The notes: generated by a model not told the origin, from the letters alone. Numbered from the stretch's first letter, positions 7,801 through 16,152 are shown. The stretch is 18,795 bases of DNA from Dichotomicrobium sp964466965 (GCA_964466965.1 CAYXPZ010000048.1:1-18795); one strand, 5' to 3'. Numbers and translations are program-made.

Positions 7801-8245
7801 ACAAAACCGTGAACCCTGGCGCAACATCGGCCTCAAGCGGAAACTGCCGCAAGATGCGCTCGCAAAACGCGTGGATGGTCTGAATGCGCAAGCCGCCCGG
7901 CGTATCCAGCACATGCGCAAACAAGCCCCGCGCCCGGTTTGTCTCGTCCGGTGTCGGCGGCCTGTTCAGCAGCGCCCCGAGCCGCGCATCGAGATCATCA
8001 GGCGCGGCGACTGCCCACGTGCCAAGCGCAGCCGTCAGCCGGTTGGCCATCTCAGCCGCCGCGGCCTTGGTGAAGGTCAGACAGACGATCCCGTCGGGCT
8101 CAGCACCGCGCAACAGCAGACGCAGCACGCGCTGAACGAGCACATGCGTCTTGCCGGTCCCCGCATTTGCCCGCACCCACGCGCTCGCCTCGGGGTCGGC
8201 GGCGCGCGCCTGCAGCGCCTCGGTCCTGCGAAGCGCCTCGCTCAT
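4811..8245 (-). CDS. addA: Double-strand break repair helicase-nuclease AddA
   Basis: AddA is the UvrD-like 3'-5' helicase plus nuclease subunit of AddAB, which resects double-strand breaks to load RecA. In the 1144-residue product the Walker A motif ANAGTGKT lies at 26-33, motif Ia in LTFTKAAAAEM, Walker B in LLIDEAQD (about 400-407), motif III in GDEKQSIYGFQGA (about 440-452), then VMTVHGAKGLEAPIVFLPD and LLYVAMTRARDRLYI. The C-terminal PD-(D/E)xK nuclease is intact: GRIDRLV (D1071), VVDYKTD (D1084, K1086) and YVAQLDAY. An in-frame start seven codons upstream exists (8266), but ATG 8243-8245 overlaps the addB stop as ATGA and has GGAGG 4 nt upstream, so this start was chosen. Tight overlap implies translational coupling and a 1:1 complex. 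Confidence 0.96.
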   Translation of the reverse strand: MSEALRRTEALQARAADPEASAWVRANAGTGKTHVLVQRVLRLLLRGAEPDGIVCLTFTKAAAAEMANRLTAALGTWAVAAPDDLDARLGALLNRPPTPDETNRARGLFAHVLDTPGGLRIQTIHAFCERILRQFPLEADVAPGFTVLSEDEARGRMRAAMIAALEQAAGAPECGLADALDEVAARVREDGVERLLDEVLRERLVLRQMMRAADQHDRPLAALIGEALGVPADADREAVAQAQAETLSDDEIAQIRAALTQGGKNDAKLADQLAEAANAGGREARVVAFRDAFLTKDGTPRADSRFPSKAVIAAAPDAAEALRTARDRFAELDQTRIALETARSSADLFTLADEVIQRCEAAKQADGALDYDDLIGRTIFLLERGSAWVLFQLDGGIDHLLIDEAQDNSRAQWRVAELLLEEFFAGAGAREIGRSLFAVGDEKQSIYGFQGAAPEHFAALGEAFRGRAEGARLPWHDVPLTRSFRTVAPVMQAVDLVFGGENGLGGRIGASAPVAHEVHRSADAGLVEVWPTVKPPERALTDAFAPLDEPMAGAAAVDRLAAQIADHITTWLERGELLASEGRPIRAGDILILVRKRQPFAAPMINALKARGIPVAGADRMRVTDQLAVMDLMALGDALLLPGDDLSLAAVLKSPLIGFSEDELFMLAYAREGSLWEALELAAATDRRAAEAESLLVSWRTSALSERPFEFYAGVLDRDNGRQSLLAQLGLEAADAIDEFLNLALAYEEKETATLQGFLAWLREAASEVRRDMEQGADQVRVMTVHGAKGLEAPIVFLPDTCSMSAQSGGAILRVNRGAPYEFADTLVWAGAEAKRLPAVEEVRAAHKAADQAESYRLLYVAMTRARDRLYISGFESRKTHGRDRGCWYDVICDALTGTAESVRTDDGETVLRLEQVPASKPAEGAHSADSAPVTPASWLSRRAPDETVMTAVQPSAHEATQQTPGGTGADAAETARRRGELIHLLLERLPAVATEHRASEAERILAQVDASRAGAPLDMGFRRGIAETAMQIVNAPEFASLFGPGSRAEVPIAAHLGDSEVIGYLSGRIDRLVVRDDEVHVVDYKTDARVPDRPDEAPPAYVAQLDAYCRALSSVFPDKRLRAFILWTSGAHLMEIHVAAISS

Positions 8246-11200
8246 GCGCCCTCCCCGCCGCGCCATTCCGCGACGCGCGCCAGATGGGCATAAGCATCAT
8301 ACGCCCATACCGCTTCAAAGGCGGGACGCTGCATTGCGCGATAAGGCGTGTTCGGGTCGTCAAATCTGGCGATGAGCGCCGCTAGCTTGTCGCGCGCGGC
8401 TTCGGCAAGCATTTCCGGGCTGCTGAGCGCCTGCTCATCCGCCGCGTCGCCTCCGCCAGCGGCCGAGATATAGGCCAGCCCAGCCAGCGCCGGCGCATCG
8501 GAGAGGCCCGGAAGTTCGAACCCGCCCGACAGCGCGATCAGCCCCTCCAGCGGCAGCTGGGGCGATTGCAGCCGCTCCGCGGCACGCCGCCGCGCGTCCA
8601 CGCTGCCGGTCTTGTAATCGTAGATCGCCAGCGCGTTGTCGTCGCGAATATCGACCCGGTCCGCGCGCGCCGTCAGCTCGAAGCCGCCGGCTGGCGCATC
8701 CAGCATCAGCCGGCCCGGCACCTCGCTCAAGGATCGGCGCAGGCCCGCACGGCGCTTTGGCTCCGTGTCCGCGAACCACGCCGCAAACCGCGCAAACCGC
8801 GGCCGCCAGAAGGCCCGAACATACGCAAACGCCCCCCATTCGCTCATCAACTCATCCGCAATCCCCATTAACGCACTGGCAGGCTCATCCGGCAGACCAA
8901 CGGGAAACTGCTCGGCAAAACGGGCGAGCGCGGTATGAATAATCTGACCGCGATGGCGCTCATCAGGTCCCTCCGCGAGGCCTGGCACCGGCTCCAGGCG
9001 CAGTATATGCTTGGCGTAGATGGCATAAGGGTTAGCGATCCAGCGCTCGACATCCGAGACACTCATGCGGCGCGGGCGTGCGTCCACGGGCGGACACGGG
9101 TCCGGCGGCCGCGGCGCTTCTGAGCCCTTCGTTACAGGGTTGCGCGCAGCCGTCCAGGCAAGCCACGGCTGGGCAGGCTTGAGGTGATCGCTCAGCCCCA
9201 TCGCTCCGGCCAGCAGGCGAAGCCGAGAGATCCATCGGCTCGCGACCGTCGGCGTTCCTTCCGCCTTGAGCGCCCTGGTGAGGATCACCTCAGGCGCCGC
9301 CAGCCCTTGCGCGAAATCATGCGCAGACAGCCCTGCCTGCCGTTCTGGCTCGGGCAGTCCGAGCGCCGCGCGCATCGTCCGATTGAGCCAGGGGCCGGTT
9401 TGTGCGGTGCGCGGCCAGACGCCTTCGTTCAGATTGCCCAGGATCAAACGGTCCGCATGCTGCAGGCGCGCTTCGAGCGGGCCCCAGATGAACAAACGCG
9501 GATGCGCCGTGTCGCGATAGATCGCTCTGCGCCGCGCTAAGTCACAAAAGAATGCCGGATAGTCGGAGAACGCGATTTCCGGCGCGAGGCCGCCGGGCGC
9601 AATGTTTATGAGACTATCAAGCAGTGCCGCCATCACCTGCCCAGCCGCATCCTGCCACAGTGACAGACTGGCGGGCTCTTCGCTCAGCGCCTCAGCAGCC
9701 GCGACATGCGCTGTGGCATATGCCCCGGGCGACGCTGCGGGATGGCTTGCCAACGCGCGCAACGGCGCAAACGCTGCCTCCAGCCGCGTCACCAGTTCAG
9801 CGGCGCGCTCATTTCTGCCACAGCGGTCCAGCGCCGGCTGCAGCCCCGCCAGCCCGCCGGTAAACCACGGTTGGCGCATCGCCGCGATTTCCAGCTCAGC
9901 CACGCGCGTCGCGATTTCTTCTGCCGGCCAGCCGAGCCTGACAAAAGGATGCTTCAACAGAGCGAGCAGGCTCACCGCGTCCGCATCCACAGCCACGCGC
10001 GCGACCAGCGCCATAAACCGGCCAAGCGGCGTCGCGCTCAACGGTTCGCCTGCACTATCGGCGATATTCACATCCCATGTCTGTAGCGCAGCGCGTACGC
10101 GCCGGGCTAAGATCCGGTCGGGTGTGACCAGCGCAGCGGTCGCCCCCGGGCGTTCAAGCGTCTCCCGCATCATCACCGCGATCGCCTCAGCTTCCTCGCG
10201 CGCATCCCAGGCTTCGACCAGGCTAATGCCCTCAAGCGCTTCCGCCATCTGGGCGCGATCGGCGTTGGCGATGACCCGAGGCCACTGATGCGTCGTCTGC
10301 GCCGGCCGCATGACTTCGGAGATAAGAGTGCGCCGCGGCGGCCTCTTCATGCCGTAAAGCACAGCAACCTGATCCCGCGACACGCCCAACGCGTCCAACA
10401 GGCGGGCGAGACCAGCCTGCGGATGCTGAGGGCACTCGGAAAGTCCGGCCCAGCTGTCGGCATCGAGCTCTTGATCCAGCCCCGGCAGCACGATCGCGCC
10501 GGCAGGAAGGCCCATCACGGTTTTCATCAATGCAGCGGTGGCGGGCACGCTGCCCGTCGAACCCGCGACGATCACCGGCGCGTCCGGTCTCGCCGTCAGG
10601 CGCTGCGCCTCGCGCGCGAGCAGACGGTTGCGCCGCGCCACCGGGTCCGTGAGACCCCGCTCGCGCAGATGCTCCGGCCACTGCTGCGTGACGATGCTCA
10701 GGAAGCGCGAGGTACGCTGCCAATGTTCCGCCATGTCCTCGGGGACGAGATCGTCAATGCGGGAGAGATCAACGCCTTCAAGCTGCGCGCTGTCGAGCAG
10801 CGCCATCAACTCCAGAGCCAGCTCACCGGCGGCTGCGGCAGCCCCTGGTTGGAAGCCGGTTTCATCCGCTAATCCCGCGCGTGCGCGCGACCATCGCTGC
10901 ACGAGCGCCGTCAGCGTCAGCCAACGCTCCATCTCCTGCACGGCCGGGGGGATGTCGGCTTCCGGGTTCTCCTCCGCTGGCAGCGGGAGATCATCCGTGG
11001 CGCCGAGCGGACGGATTTCCGGGAGCAGCAGGGCTCCGCGTTCCGATTTTGCTATGAGCGCCCGCCGGAGTTCGGCGCAGGCCCGCTGCGTGGGAAGATA
11101 AACAGTGGTATCGGCAAGCTGCAATGGGGCCGGTTGGCGCCCTCCGGCGCGCGGCAGATCGCCTTGAAGAAGCGCCGTCGCGAGGTCGGCCAGAAACGCA

Positions 11201-11247
11201 CGCTCCGGCGGGATTATGAACAGCGCTGGATGCGGCGGGTCCGCCAT
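8242..11247 (-). CDS. addB: Double-strand break repair nuclease AddB
   Basis: The 1001-residue partner of AddA, of the alphaproteobacterial AddB type. The N-terminal helicase-like region starts with FIIPPERAFLADLA and has no Walker A GxGKT, so it is an inactivated helicase fold that in AddB proteins scans for Chi-like recombination signals. The C-terminal nuclease begins at about 727: RMSVSDVERWIANPYAIY, H771 in the RGQIIH motif, D863 in TARADRVDI, DYKTG at 877-881 and SPQLPLE with Q897, a complete PD-(D/E)xK site. Where iron-sulfur AddB nucleases have a Cys-Pro-Phe, this protein reads Asn-Pro-Tyr, and no cysteine cluster is seen at the end. Translation starts 5 nt after the murU stop, with only a distant GAGG, which suggests coupling to murU. 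addA follows with a 4-nt overlap. Confidence 0.95.
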   Translation of the reverse strand: MADPPHPALFIIPPERAFLADLATALLQGDLPRAGGRQPAPLQLADTTVYLPTQRACAELRRALIAKSERGALLLPEIRPLGATDDLPLPAEENPEADIPPAVQEMERWLTLTALVQRWSRARAGLADETGFQPGAAAAAGELALELMALLDSAQLEGVDLSRIDDLVPEDMAEHWQRTSRFLSIVTQQWPEHLRERGLTDPVARRNRLLAREAQRLTARPDAPVIVAGSTGSVPATAALMKTVMGLPAGAIVLPGLDQELDADSWAGLSECPQHPQAGLARLLDALGVSRDQVAVLYGMKRPPRRTLISEVMRPAQTTHQWPRVIANADRAQMAEALEGISLVEAWDAREEAEAIAVMMRETLERPGATAALVTPDRILARRVRAALQTWDVNIADSAGEPLSATPLGRFMALVARVAVDADAVSLLALLKHPFVRLGWPAEEIATRVAELEIAAMRQPWFTGGLAGLQPALDRCGRNERAAELVTRLEAAFAPLRALASHPAASPGAYATAHVAAAEALSEEPASLSLWQDAAGQVMAALLDSLINIAPGGLAPEIAFSDYPAFFCDLARRRAIYRDTAHPRLFIWGPLEARLQHADRLILGNLNEGVWPRTAQTGPWLNRTMRAALGLPEPERQAGLSAHDFAQGLAAPEVILTRALKAEGTPTVASRWISRLRLLAGAMGLSDHLKPAQPWLAWTAARNPVTKGSEAPRPPDPCPPVDARPRRMSVSDVERWIANPYAIYAKHILRLEPVPGLAEGPDERHRGQIIHTALARFAEQFPVGLPDEPASALMGIADELMSEWGAFAYVRAFWRPRFARFAAWFADTEPKRRAGLRRSLSEVPGRLMLDAPAGGFELTARADRVDIRDDNALAIYDYKTGSVDARRRAAERLQSPQLPLEGLIALSGGFELPGLSDAPALAGLAYISAAGGGDAADEQALSSPEMLAEAARDKLAALIARFDDPNTPYRAMQRPAFEAVWAYDAYAHLARVAEWRGGEGA
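8250..8254 (-). promoter_or_regulatory. Ribosome binding site deciding the addA start
   Basis: GGAGG on the minus strand, 4 nt before the ATG at 8245, inside the last codons of addB. With the ATGA stop-start overlap (8242-8245) it favours this start over the in-frame codon at 8266. Confidence 0.7.
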
Positions 11248-11252
11248 CGCGT

Positions 11253-11972
11253 TCAGGCAGCCTCGTCTCGCCAGCGCGCTTCAGCGGCTTCCAGCGCCTC
11301 AGGCGTCCCGATATGCATCCATTGGCCCTCCAGAACGGCGCCAAACAGGCGGCCTCGGGCAATCGCGCGGTCCCATAACGCGTTCAGTGAGAAAGCGCCA
11401 TCCGGACTATCATGAAACAGGCGCGGATGCGCGATCGACACGCCAGCGAAAACATAAGGCGCGGTTGCGCCCGCCGTGCGCCGCTGCACGCGGTCCGCGC
11501 TGTCCAGCACAAAATCGCCCCGGCCATCATAACCGAGGCTACCATGGGTATCAGCAAGCAGCAGCAGCGATTCCATGGTGTCCGGATCCCACAGCGCCGC
11601 CAGCCGCGCCAGATTGTCCTGCTCCGTTTCAAGCCAGACGGAGTCCGAATTATGGATGAGGAAGCCTCCCGGCCCTAGCAGATCCAGCGCCTTCTTTACA
11701 CCGCCGCCAGTGTCCAGCAAGACATCGCGCTCATCGGAAATGAAAACCTCCGGCCCCGTGTCCCGACCGCGCAAATGCGTCTCCAGCACACCGGGGAGGT
11801 AATGGACGTTGACCACCGTCTTGCGCACGCCGGCTGCGGCGAGCCGATCGAGCACATGGTCGATGAGCGGCCTGCCCGCCAGGCGCACCATTGGCTTTGG
11901 CACGGTTTGCGTCAATGGATGCATGCGCTTGCCGTACCCTGCCGCCAGCACCATGGCCGTCTCAATGGGCAT
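11253..11972 (-). CDS. murU: N-acetylmuramate-1-phosphate uridylyltransferase MurU
   Basis: A 239-residue sugar-phosphate nucleotidyltransferase. The signature LAAGYGKRMHPLT..VPKPM is at 9-28, LLDTGGGVKKAL at 85-96 and the metal-binding aspartate D110 in HNSDSVW; the end GQWMHIGTPEALEAAEARW is typical. In Pseudomonas putida MurU converts MurNAc-1-phosphate and UTP to UDP-MurNAc, letting cells recycle peptidoglycan around MurA and giving intrinsic fosfomycin tolerance. The specific assignment rests on the gene immediately upstream, which carries the AmgK kinase that makes MurNAc-1-phosphate. AGGAGG at 11982-11987, 9 nt before the ATG, is a strong ribosome binding site in the 17-nt gap after amgK. 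A generic mannose-1-phosphate guanylyltransferase-like role is the alternative, but no sugar-nucleotide pathway is nearby to support it. Confidence 0.88.
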   Translation of the reverse strand: MPIETAMVLAAGYGKRMHPLTQTVPKPMVRLAGRPLIDHVLDRLAAAGVRKTVVNVHYLPGVLETHLRGRDTGPEVFISDERDVLLDTGGGVKKALDLLGPGGFLIHNSDSVWLETEQDNLARLAALWDPDTMESLLLLADTHGSLGYDGRGDFVLDSADRVQRRTAGATAPYVFAGVSIAHPRLFHDSPDGAFSLNALWDRAIARGRLFGAVLEGQWMHIGTPEALEAAEARWRDEAA

Positions 11973-11989
11973 TGTTGTTTCCCTCCTGC

Positions 11990-13555
11990 TTACTTCGCCG
12001 CGCCGACTTGCGTCATTGCGCCCGCGGTGAGTTGGCGAGGCATATGCTGGTGATACCAGGCGCGCAAGGGGTCAAGGGCAGGATGCTGCAGGTTCCGTTC
12101 GAGGTAAGCCCGCACGCGCGGCAAATGCGCCAGATAAGCCGTCTTCCGATCACGGATAGCCAGCCTCGCGAAAATTCCGAGGATCTTGGTGTTGCGGTGT
12201 GCGCCCAGTAAGGCGTAGGCGCGCGTGAAGGCTTCGGCATCAAAGTCCCCAAGACGGGCGGCCTGCGCGCAATAATGCTTGAACAGAGCCGCCTCCACAT
12301 CCTGAGGCACGCTCACCCGCGCATCCTGCAGCAGGGAAACCAAATCATAGGCCGGATGACCGATCACTGCATCCTGGAAGTCGATCACGCCGATCGGCCC
12401 GCGGGCATCTCCAGGGGTGAGCGCCAGCAGATTGGGCGAATGATAGTCACGCAGCACCAGTGCGGTTTCTTGCGTCGCGAGCCACTCGAATTGCGCCGCC
12501 CACAAATCTTCAAAGTTGCTGCGCGCATCCTGGCCCGGCTCGATCTCGGCGATCGCCGGCAAAAACCAATCGAGCAACAACGCAGTTTCGGCGTGCAGCG
12601 CGCCGGCATCATAATCCGGCACCTGATGAAAGTGCTGCGCATCAATCGGCAGTTCTCGGGGGATATCTGTCTCGCGCAGCCGCAGCAACAGGTCGACGGC
12701 CGGACGATAGAGCGTCCCGACCTCCCGGCTGTACTCCACCAGCCGGGTCAGAACATGCTCACCGAAGTCTTCGATCAATAAAAAGCCGCGCGCAATGTCA
12801 TGGGAGATGATCTCCGGCACCGGCAGCCCGGCTGCCTTCAGCGCATTCGCCAGAGCGACAAACGGCCCGACATCCTCAGCCAGATGTGCGATACGGCTAT
12901 AGGGCAGCCCATTATGCAGCGGCGGGCCGTCTGGCTGAGCGTCCCAGTCCATCAAGAGCGCACGTTGCCCGCCAAGACTGAGTCGGACGTAAGACCGCGC
13001 CGAGGCATCGCCGGCAAGAAAGCTGGCAGAGGCCGCGCTCCAGCCTGACTTGTTCTGAAAATCTGTCGCGGCGCGAAAGCGCTCAAGGCGTCGCGTCCAA
13101 CCGCCATATCCGGTGATTGTCACATCGCGTTTTTCCGGCGTATCGCCTTCCGCCAAAGCAATGTCGAGCCGGTCCCCGGGAAGATCGCCGCCCAGCCGTT
13201 CGGGCCATTCGACAAGCACGAGGCCAAGGTCGCGCGCCTCATCGAAGCCGAGCTCGCGCAGCTCGTCCGGAGCCGATATACGGTAAAGGTCGTAATGATG
13301 CACCTCCAGGCGTGGCAAGGCATACGCCTGAACAAGCGCAAAGGTCGGGCTAGCCACTTCGACCGGCTCGCCCGCAATGGCGCTGATCAGGAAGCGCGCG
13401 CAAGTCGTCTTACCGGCCCCCAGATCGCCTGACAGCGTAAGCACATCGCCCTGGCGAAGGTAAGGCGCAAGCACTTGAGCCAGGCCGTCGAGCGCGTCGA
13501 GCGTCAAGCCCGGTAAATGGATGCGCGCATCCGGTTGCGGCGATTCAGACTGCAC
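11990..13555 (-). CDS. tsaE-amgK: TsaE-AmgK fusion: tRNA t6A ATPase plus MurNAc/GlcNAc anomeric kinase
   Basis: A 521-residue two-domain protein. Residues 1 to about 155 are TsaE, the ATPase that drives the TsaBD complex in N6-threonylcarbamoyl-adenosine-37 synthesis: Walker A GDLGAGKTT (43-51), SPTFALVQAY (69-78), HHYDLYR (86-92) and VEWPER (115-120). Residues about 170-521 are an aminoglycoside-phosphotransferase-fold kinase of the AmgK type: AGDASARSYVRL near 181, LLIEDFGEHVL near 259, catalytic LRDYHSPNLL (D370, H372, N375) and metal-binding IDFQDAVIGHPAYDL (D392). AmgK phosphorylates MurNAc at C1 for MurU, encoded 17 nt downstream. The start is GTG 13553-13555; no other start codon lies between it and the upstream in-frame stop, and the ribosome binding site is weak. 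The reading frame is continuous, so this is a true fusion and not two adjacent genes. Confidence 0.92.
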   Translation of the reverse strand: MQSESPQPDARIHLPGLTLDALDGLAQVLAPYLRQGDVLTLSGDLGAGKTTCARFLISAIAGEPVEVASPTFALVQAYALPRLEVHHYDLYRISAPDELRELGFDEARDLGLVLVEWPERLGGDLPGDRLDIALAEGDTPEKRDVTITGYGGWTRRLERFRAATDFQNKSGWSAASASFLAGDASARSYVRLSLGGQRALLMDWDAQPDGPPLHNGLPYSRIAHLAEDVGPFVALANALKAAGLPVPEIISHDIARGFLLIEDFGEHVLTRLVEYSREVGTLYRPAVDLLLRLRETDIPRELPIDAQHFHQVPDYDAGALHAETALLLDWFLPAIAEIEPGQDARSNFEDLWAAQFEWLATQETALVLRDYHSPNLLALTPGDARGPIGVIDFQDAVIGHPAYDLVSLLQDARVSVPQDVEAALFKHYCAQAARLGDFDAEAFTRAYALLGAHRNTKILGIFARLAIRDRKTAYLAHLPRVRAYLERNLQHPALDPLRAWYHQHMPRQLTAGAMTQVGAAK

Positions 13556-13644
13556 GGTGAACCCGCTTCCTTGCTCCGTTCAACGCCGAGTCTGACGCGT
13601 GGCATCGGCGAGACTGTGGCGATAAATCGCGAGACCGGCTTTTT

Positions 13645-16152
13645 CTATTGCGCCTGTTGAAAGAGCGCCATCTCGTTGACGTCACTCTCAGCGAGCGGCT
13701 GGCCGTCCTCTGGAAGCAGTACGATCACCGTGGTTCCCGCGCCCTCGGCCGAGCGCAGGTGAATTTCGCCTGCGTGAAGCTCCACCAAACTCTTCACCAG
13801 TGACAGGCCGAGTCCCGCGCCGCGATGCTGCGAACCCTGCGGCCAGCTCTCGAAGCGCTGGAACACGCTATCCTGATAATCTTCGGGTATACCGCAGCCG
13901 GTGTCCTGCACCAAAAAGGCGACCATGCCATCCTCCTTGCCGCAGCTCAGCGTAATGGTTCGGCCCGGTTCGGAAAAGCCGATCGCGTTGGACAGCAGGT
14001 TGTACAGAATCTGGGTGACCCGTTTGTCGTCCGCCACCAGGGTGTCGACCTCCGGCGCGACGGTGATGTCCAACGAGATGTTCTCCGCGGCGAGCCGCTC
14101 CCGTACGCCCAGTTCAGCGGCGCGGATGATCTGGCGTACATCCTTCTCCTGCTTCTTTAGCTCCAGCGCGCCCGCGTCGATGGTGGCAAGGTCTAGAATA
14201 TCATTGATAATCGCCAGCAGCGCCTGGCTGGAAGCGCGGATGTCGCTGAGGTATTCCTGCTGACGCCTGTTCAACTGACCGATATAAGGCTGCCCAAGCA
14301 GTTCGCTGAAGCCGATGATATTGGTGAGCGGCGTGCGCAGTTCATAAGACACGTGCGAGATAAACGTGTTTTTCAGGCGGTCAGAGGCCTCTAGCGCTTC
14401 GTTACGCTCGATCAGCGCGCGCTCCACGCGCTTGCTGTCGGTGATATCGACGTAAGTCATCATCGTGGCGCCATCGGGCAGCGGCACGCCGGCATAAGCA
14501 AGCACCTTGCCGTCTTCCAGCGTAATCTGACCGTCGAACGCGCAACGCTGATCCTGAACATCCGTCACCGCCTCGCGGGTGCGGTTCCAGGGCTGCAAGT
14601 CGGCGAGTTTGTCCTCACATGCCGAAATCACGTCATCGATGTGCGGCGACGTTTCGAGAAACTTGCCGTCGATGCCCCAGATGTCACTGAACGCCGGATT
14701 AAACAGGCGCAACTGTCCATCCGAGCCGAACACCGCAACGCCTTCACGCAGGTGATCGAGGGTTTCGCGCTGAACCCGGATCAACGCATTGTAACGGCTT
14801 TCAAGTGCAAACTTCTCGGTCACGTCGTCGTAGAGAAAGGTGACGCCGCCATCCGGTCGCTGATCCGCGGCGACATGAACCGCACGGCCATCGGGCAAAT
14901 GCCACCAGTCCTCCTGAAGGGCGTCCGCGCCCGCGCTGTCGAATGCGCCCATCTGCCGGGCGCGCCAGTCGCGATAGTCAATCTGCTCTGGCAGGAGCCG
15001 CTCTGCACGCAGCCGATCGAGGATTTCCCCGTAGGCCGGGCGCTGATCCAGCCAGCTCGGCTGCAACTGCCACAGCGCCGCGAAAGCCTCGTTGTAAAAG
15101 CTCAGCCGGCGATCCGTCCCGAATATCGCAACGCCCGTCGCCACCCGGTTCAGCGTCCGGGCATGCGCTGCCATCTGCCGGTCGAGTTCGCCCTGCGCGG
15201 TCTCCAGCGGCGCGACGTCGATCGCCACCCCGCCGCTGCCCTGGCCGACCGGCATTGCCACGGTGTCATAGCTGCGCCTCTCGCCCCCCACGATGGTCTG
15301 CAAGCGCTCACGAAAGGTCTTGCCAGCCTGCATAGTCTTGAAAATCTTGTCGCGCTGCCGGGATTCCAGCAGCTCCACCTGCGCATCGATAACATCGCGC
15401 GGTGATGCTTCTTCGACTGCTGACACATAAGCCTGGTTGACCCATGCGAGTCGTCCCGCCCCGTCGGACATCCATGCCGGTATCGGCAACGCCTGAACCA
15501 GCGAACGGAACGCGGAGAGCTCTGCCTCGGTCTCCTTAAGGCGCTTGGTCAGCTCCGCCCGTTCCTGCCCGTGGTCTCGGAGCGCGCGGAAGCGCAGCAC
15601 GATAAACGGGCCGGAGGGCCGCCCATCCGCCTCGATCGTAGTGTCCGCATTCGTGTACAGGATTTGGTTGAAGGCTTCGCCGGTCTCGCGCAGTGCCTTC
15701 AGGCCGTCTTCTATTGCGAGCGCGCTGTCGGGTTCGAGCCAGGAGGCGAACCGGGTTATCCGGCGCACGTCCATGGGCACTGCGAGGTCCGGCGGCAGGG
15801 TATAGGTCATCAATTGCGGTTGCTGAGCCGCATGCGCCCAGATGATCACGGCCTGACTCTCGCCATTGAGCAGCGCATTGGCCGCGTCAAGCTGAGACTT
15901 CGCCTGTGCGAGATCAGCCCGTGCGGCGGCATGCGCCCGGCGCGATCGGTGCAGCGCCAGCCCAAGGCCCGCAATGGCCACAGCCAGACCAAGCAGCGCT
16001 AACGCAGCGGCTGTGAGCGGCCAGGACCCAGGCCCCAACAAGCCAGCCGTTCCCGCGCCCCCGGCATGTGCCGTTGCCGTCGGGACCGAACCGATGAATG
16101 CAACCAGCGCGCAAACGCGCTTGGCTCGACAAACCTGTTTGAAGACTCCCAT
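13645..16152 (-). CDS. divL: DivL-type sensor pseudokinase with Tyr in the H-box
   Basis: A membrane-bound PAS-rich protein of 835 residues built like a hybrid-free histidine kinase. From the N-terminus: a signal-like segment (KRVCALVAFIGSVPTATAHA), a transmembrane helix (about 45-68), a divergent PAS-like region (about 88-193), and three clearer PAS domains (about 214-320, 330-443, 457-572). The DHp motif reads SHVSYELRTPL, so Y603 (codon TAT at 14344-14346) replaces the phospho-accepting His; this substitution defines DivL. The ATPase domain looks intact: NLLSNAIGFS, DTGCGIP, GAGLGLSLVKSLVE. In Caulobacter DivL binds DivK and controls CckA, and so CtrA. The start at ATG 16150-16152 was preferred because it begins the signal-like segment; in-frame starts at 16239 and 16293 exist and none has a good ribosome binding site. 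Confidence 0.85.
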   Translation of the reverse strand: MGVFKQVCRAKRVCALVAFIGSVPTATAHAGGAGTAGLLGPGSWPLTAAALALLGLAVAIAGLGLALHRSRRAHAAARADLAQAKSQLDAANALLNGESQAVIIWAHAAQQPQLMTYTLPPDLAVPMDVRRITRFASWLEPDSALAIEDGLKALRETGEAFNQILYTNADTTIEADGRPSGPFIVLRFRALRDHGQERAELTKRLKETEAELSAFRSLVQALPIPAWMSDGAGRLAWVNQAYVSAVEEASPRDVIDAQVELLESRQRDKIFKTMQAGKTFRERLQTIVGGERRSYDTVAMPVGQGSGGVAIDVAPLETAQGELDRQMAAHARTLNRVATGVAIFGTDRRLSFYNEAFAALWQLQPSWLDQRPAYGEILDRLRAERLLPEQIDYRDWRARQMGAFDSAGADALQEDWWHLPDGRAVHVAADQRPDGGVTFLYDDVTEKFALESRYNALIRVQRETLDHLREGVAVFGSDGQLRLFNPAFSDIWGIDGKFLETSPHIDDVISACEDKLADLQPWNRTREAVTDVQDQRCAFDGQITLEDGKVLAYAGVPLPDGATMMTYVDITDSKRVERALIERNEALEASDRLKNTFISHVSYELRTPLTNIIGFSELLGQPYIGQLNRRQQEYLSDIRASSQALLAIINDILDLATIDAGALELKKQEKDVRQIIRAAELGVRERLAAENISLDITVAPEVDTLVADDKRVTQILYNLLSNAIGFSEPGRTITLSCGKEDGMVAFLVQDTGCGIPEDYQDSVFQRFESWPQGSQHRGAGLGLSLVKSLVELHAGEIHLRSAEGAGTTVIVLLPEDGQPLAESDVNEMALFQQAQ

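Noticed and set aside
13619..13632. Small inverted repeat GCGAT-AA-ATCGC between divL and tsaE
   Set aside because: The 2-nt loop is too small for a hairpin and no T-run follows, so there is no support for a terminator splitting the divL and tsaE genes.
14641..15405. Long plus-strand open frame (254 codons) antisense to divL
   Set aside because: It is a frame shadow in GC-rich DNA: no recognisable domain, low-complexity Arg/Ala/Pro-rich translation, and the opposite strand is a clear multi-domain gene.
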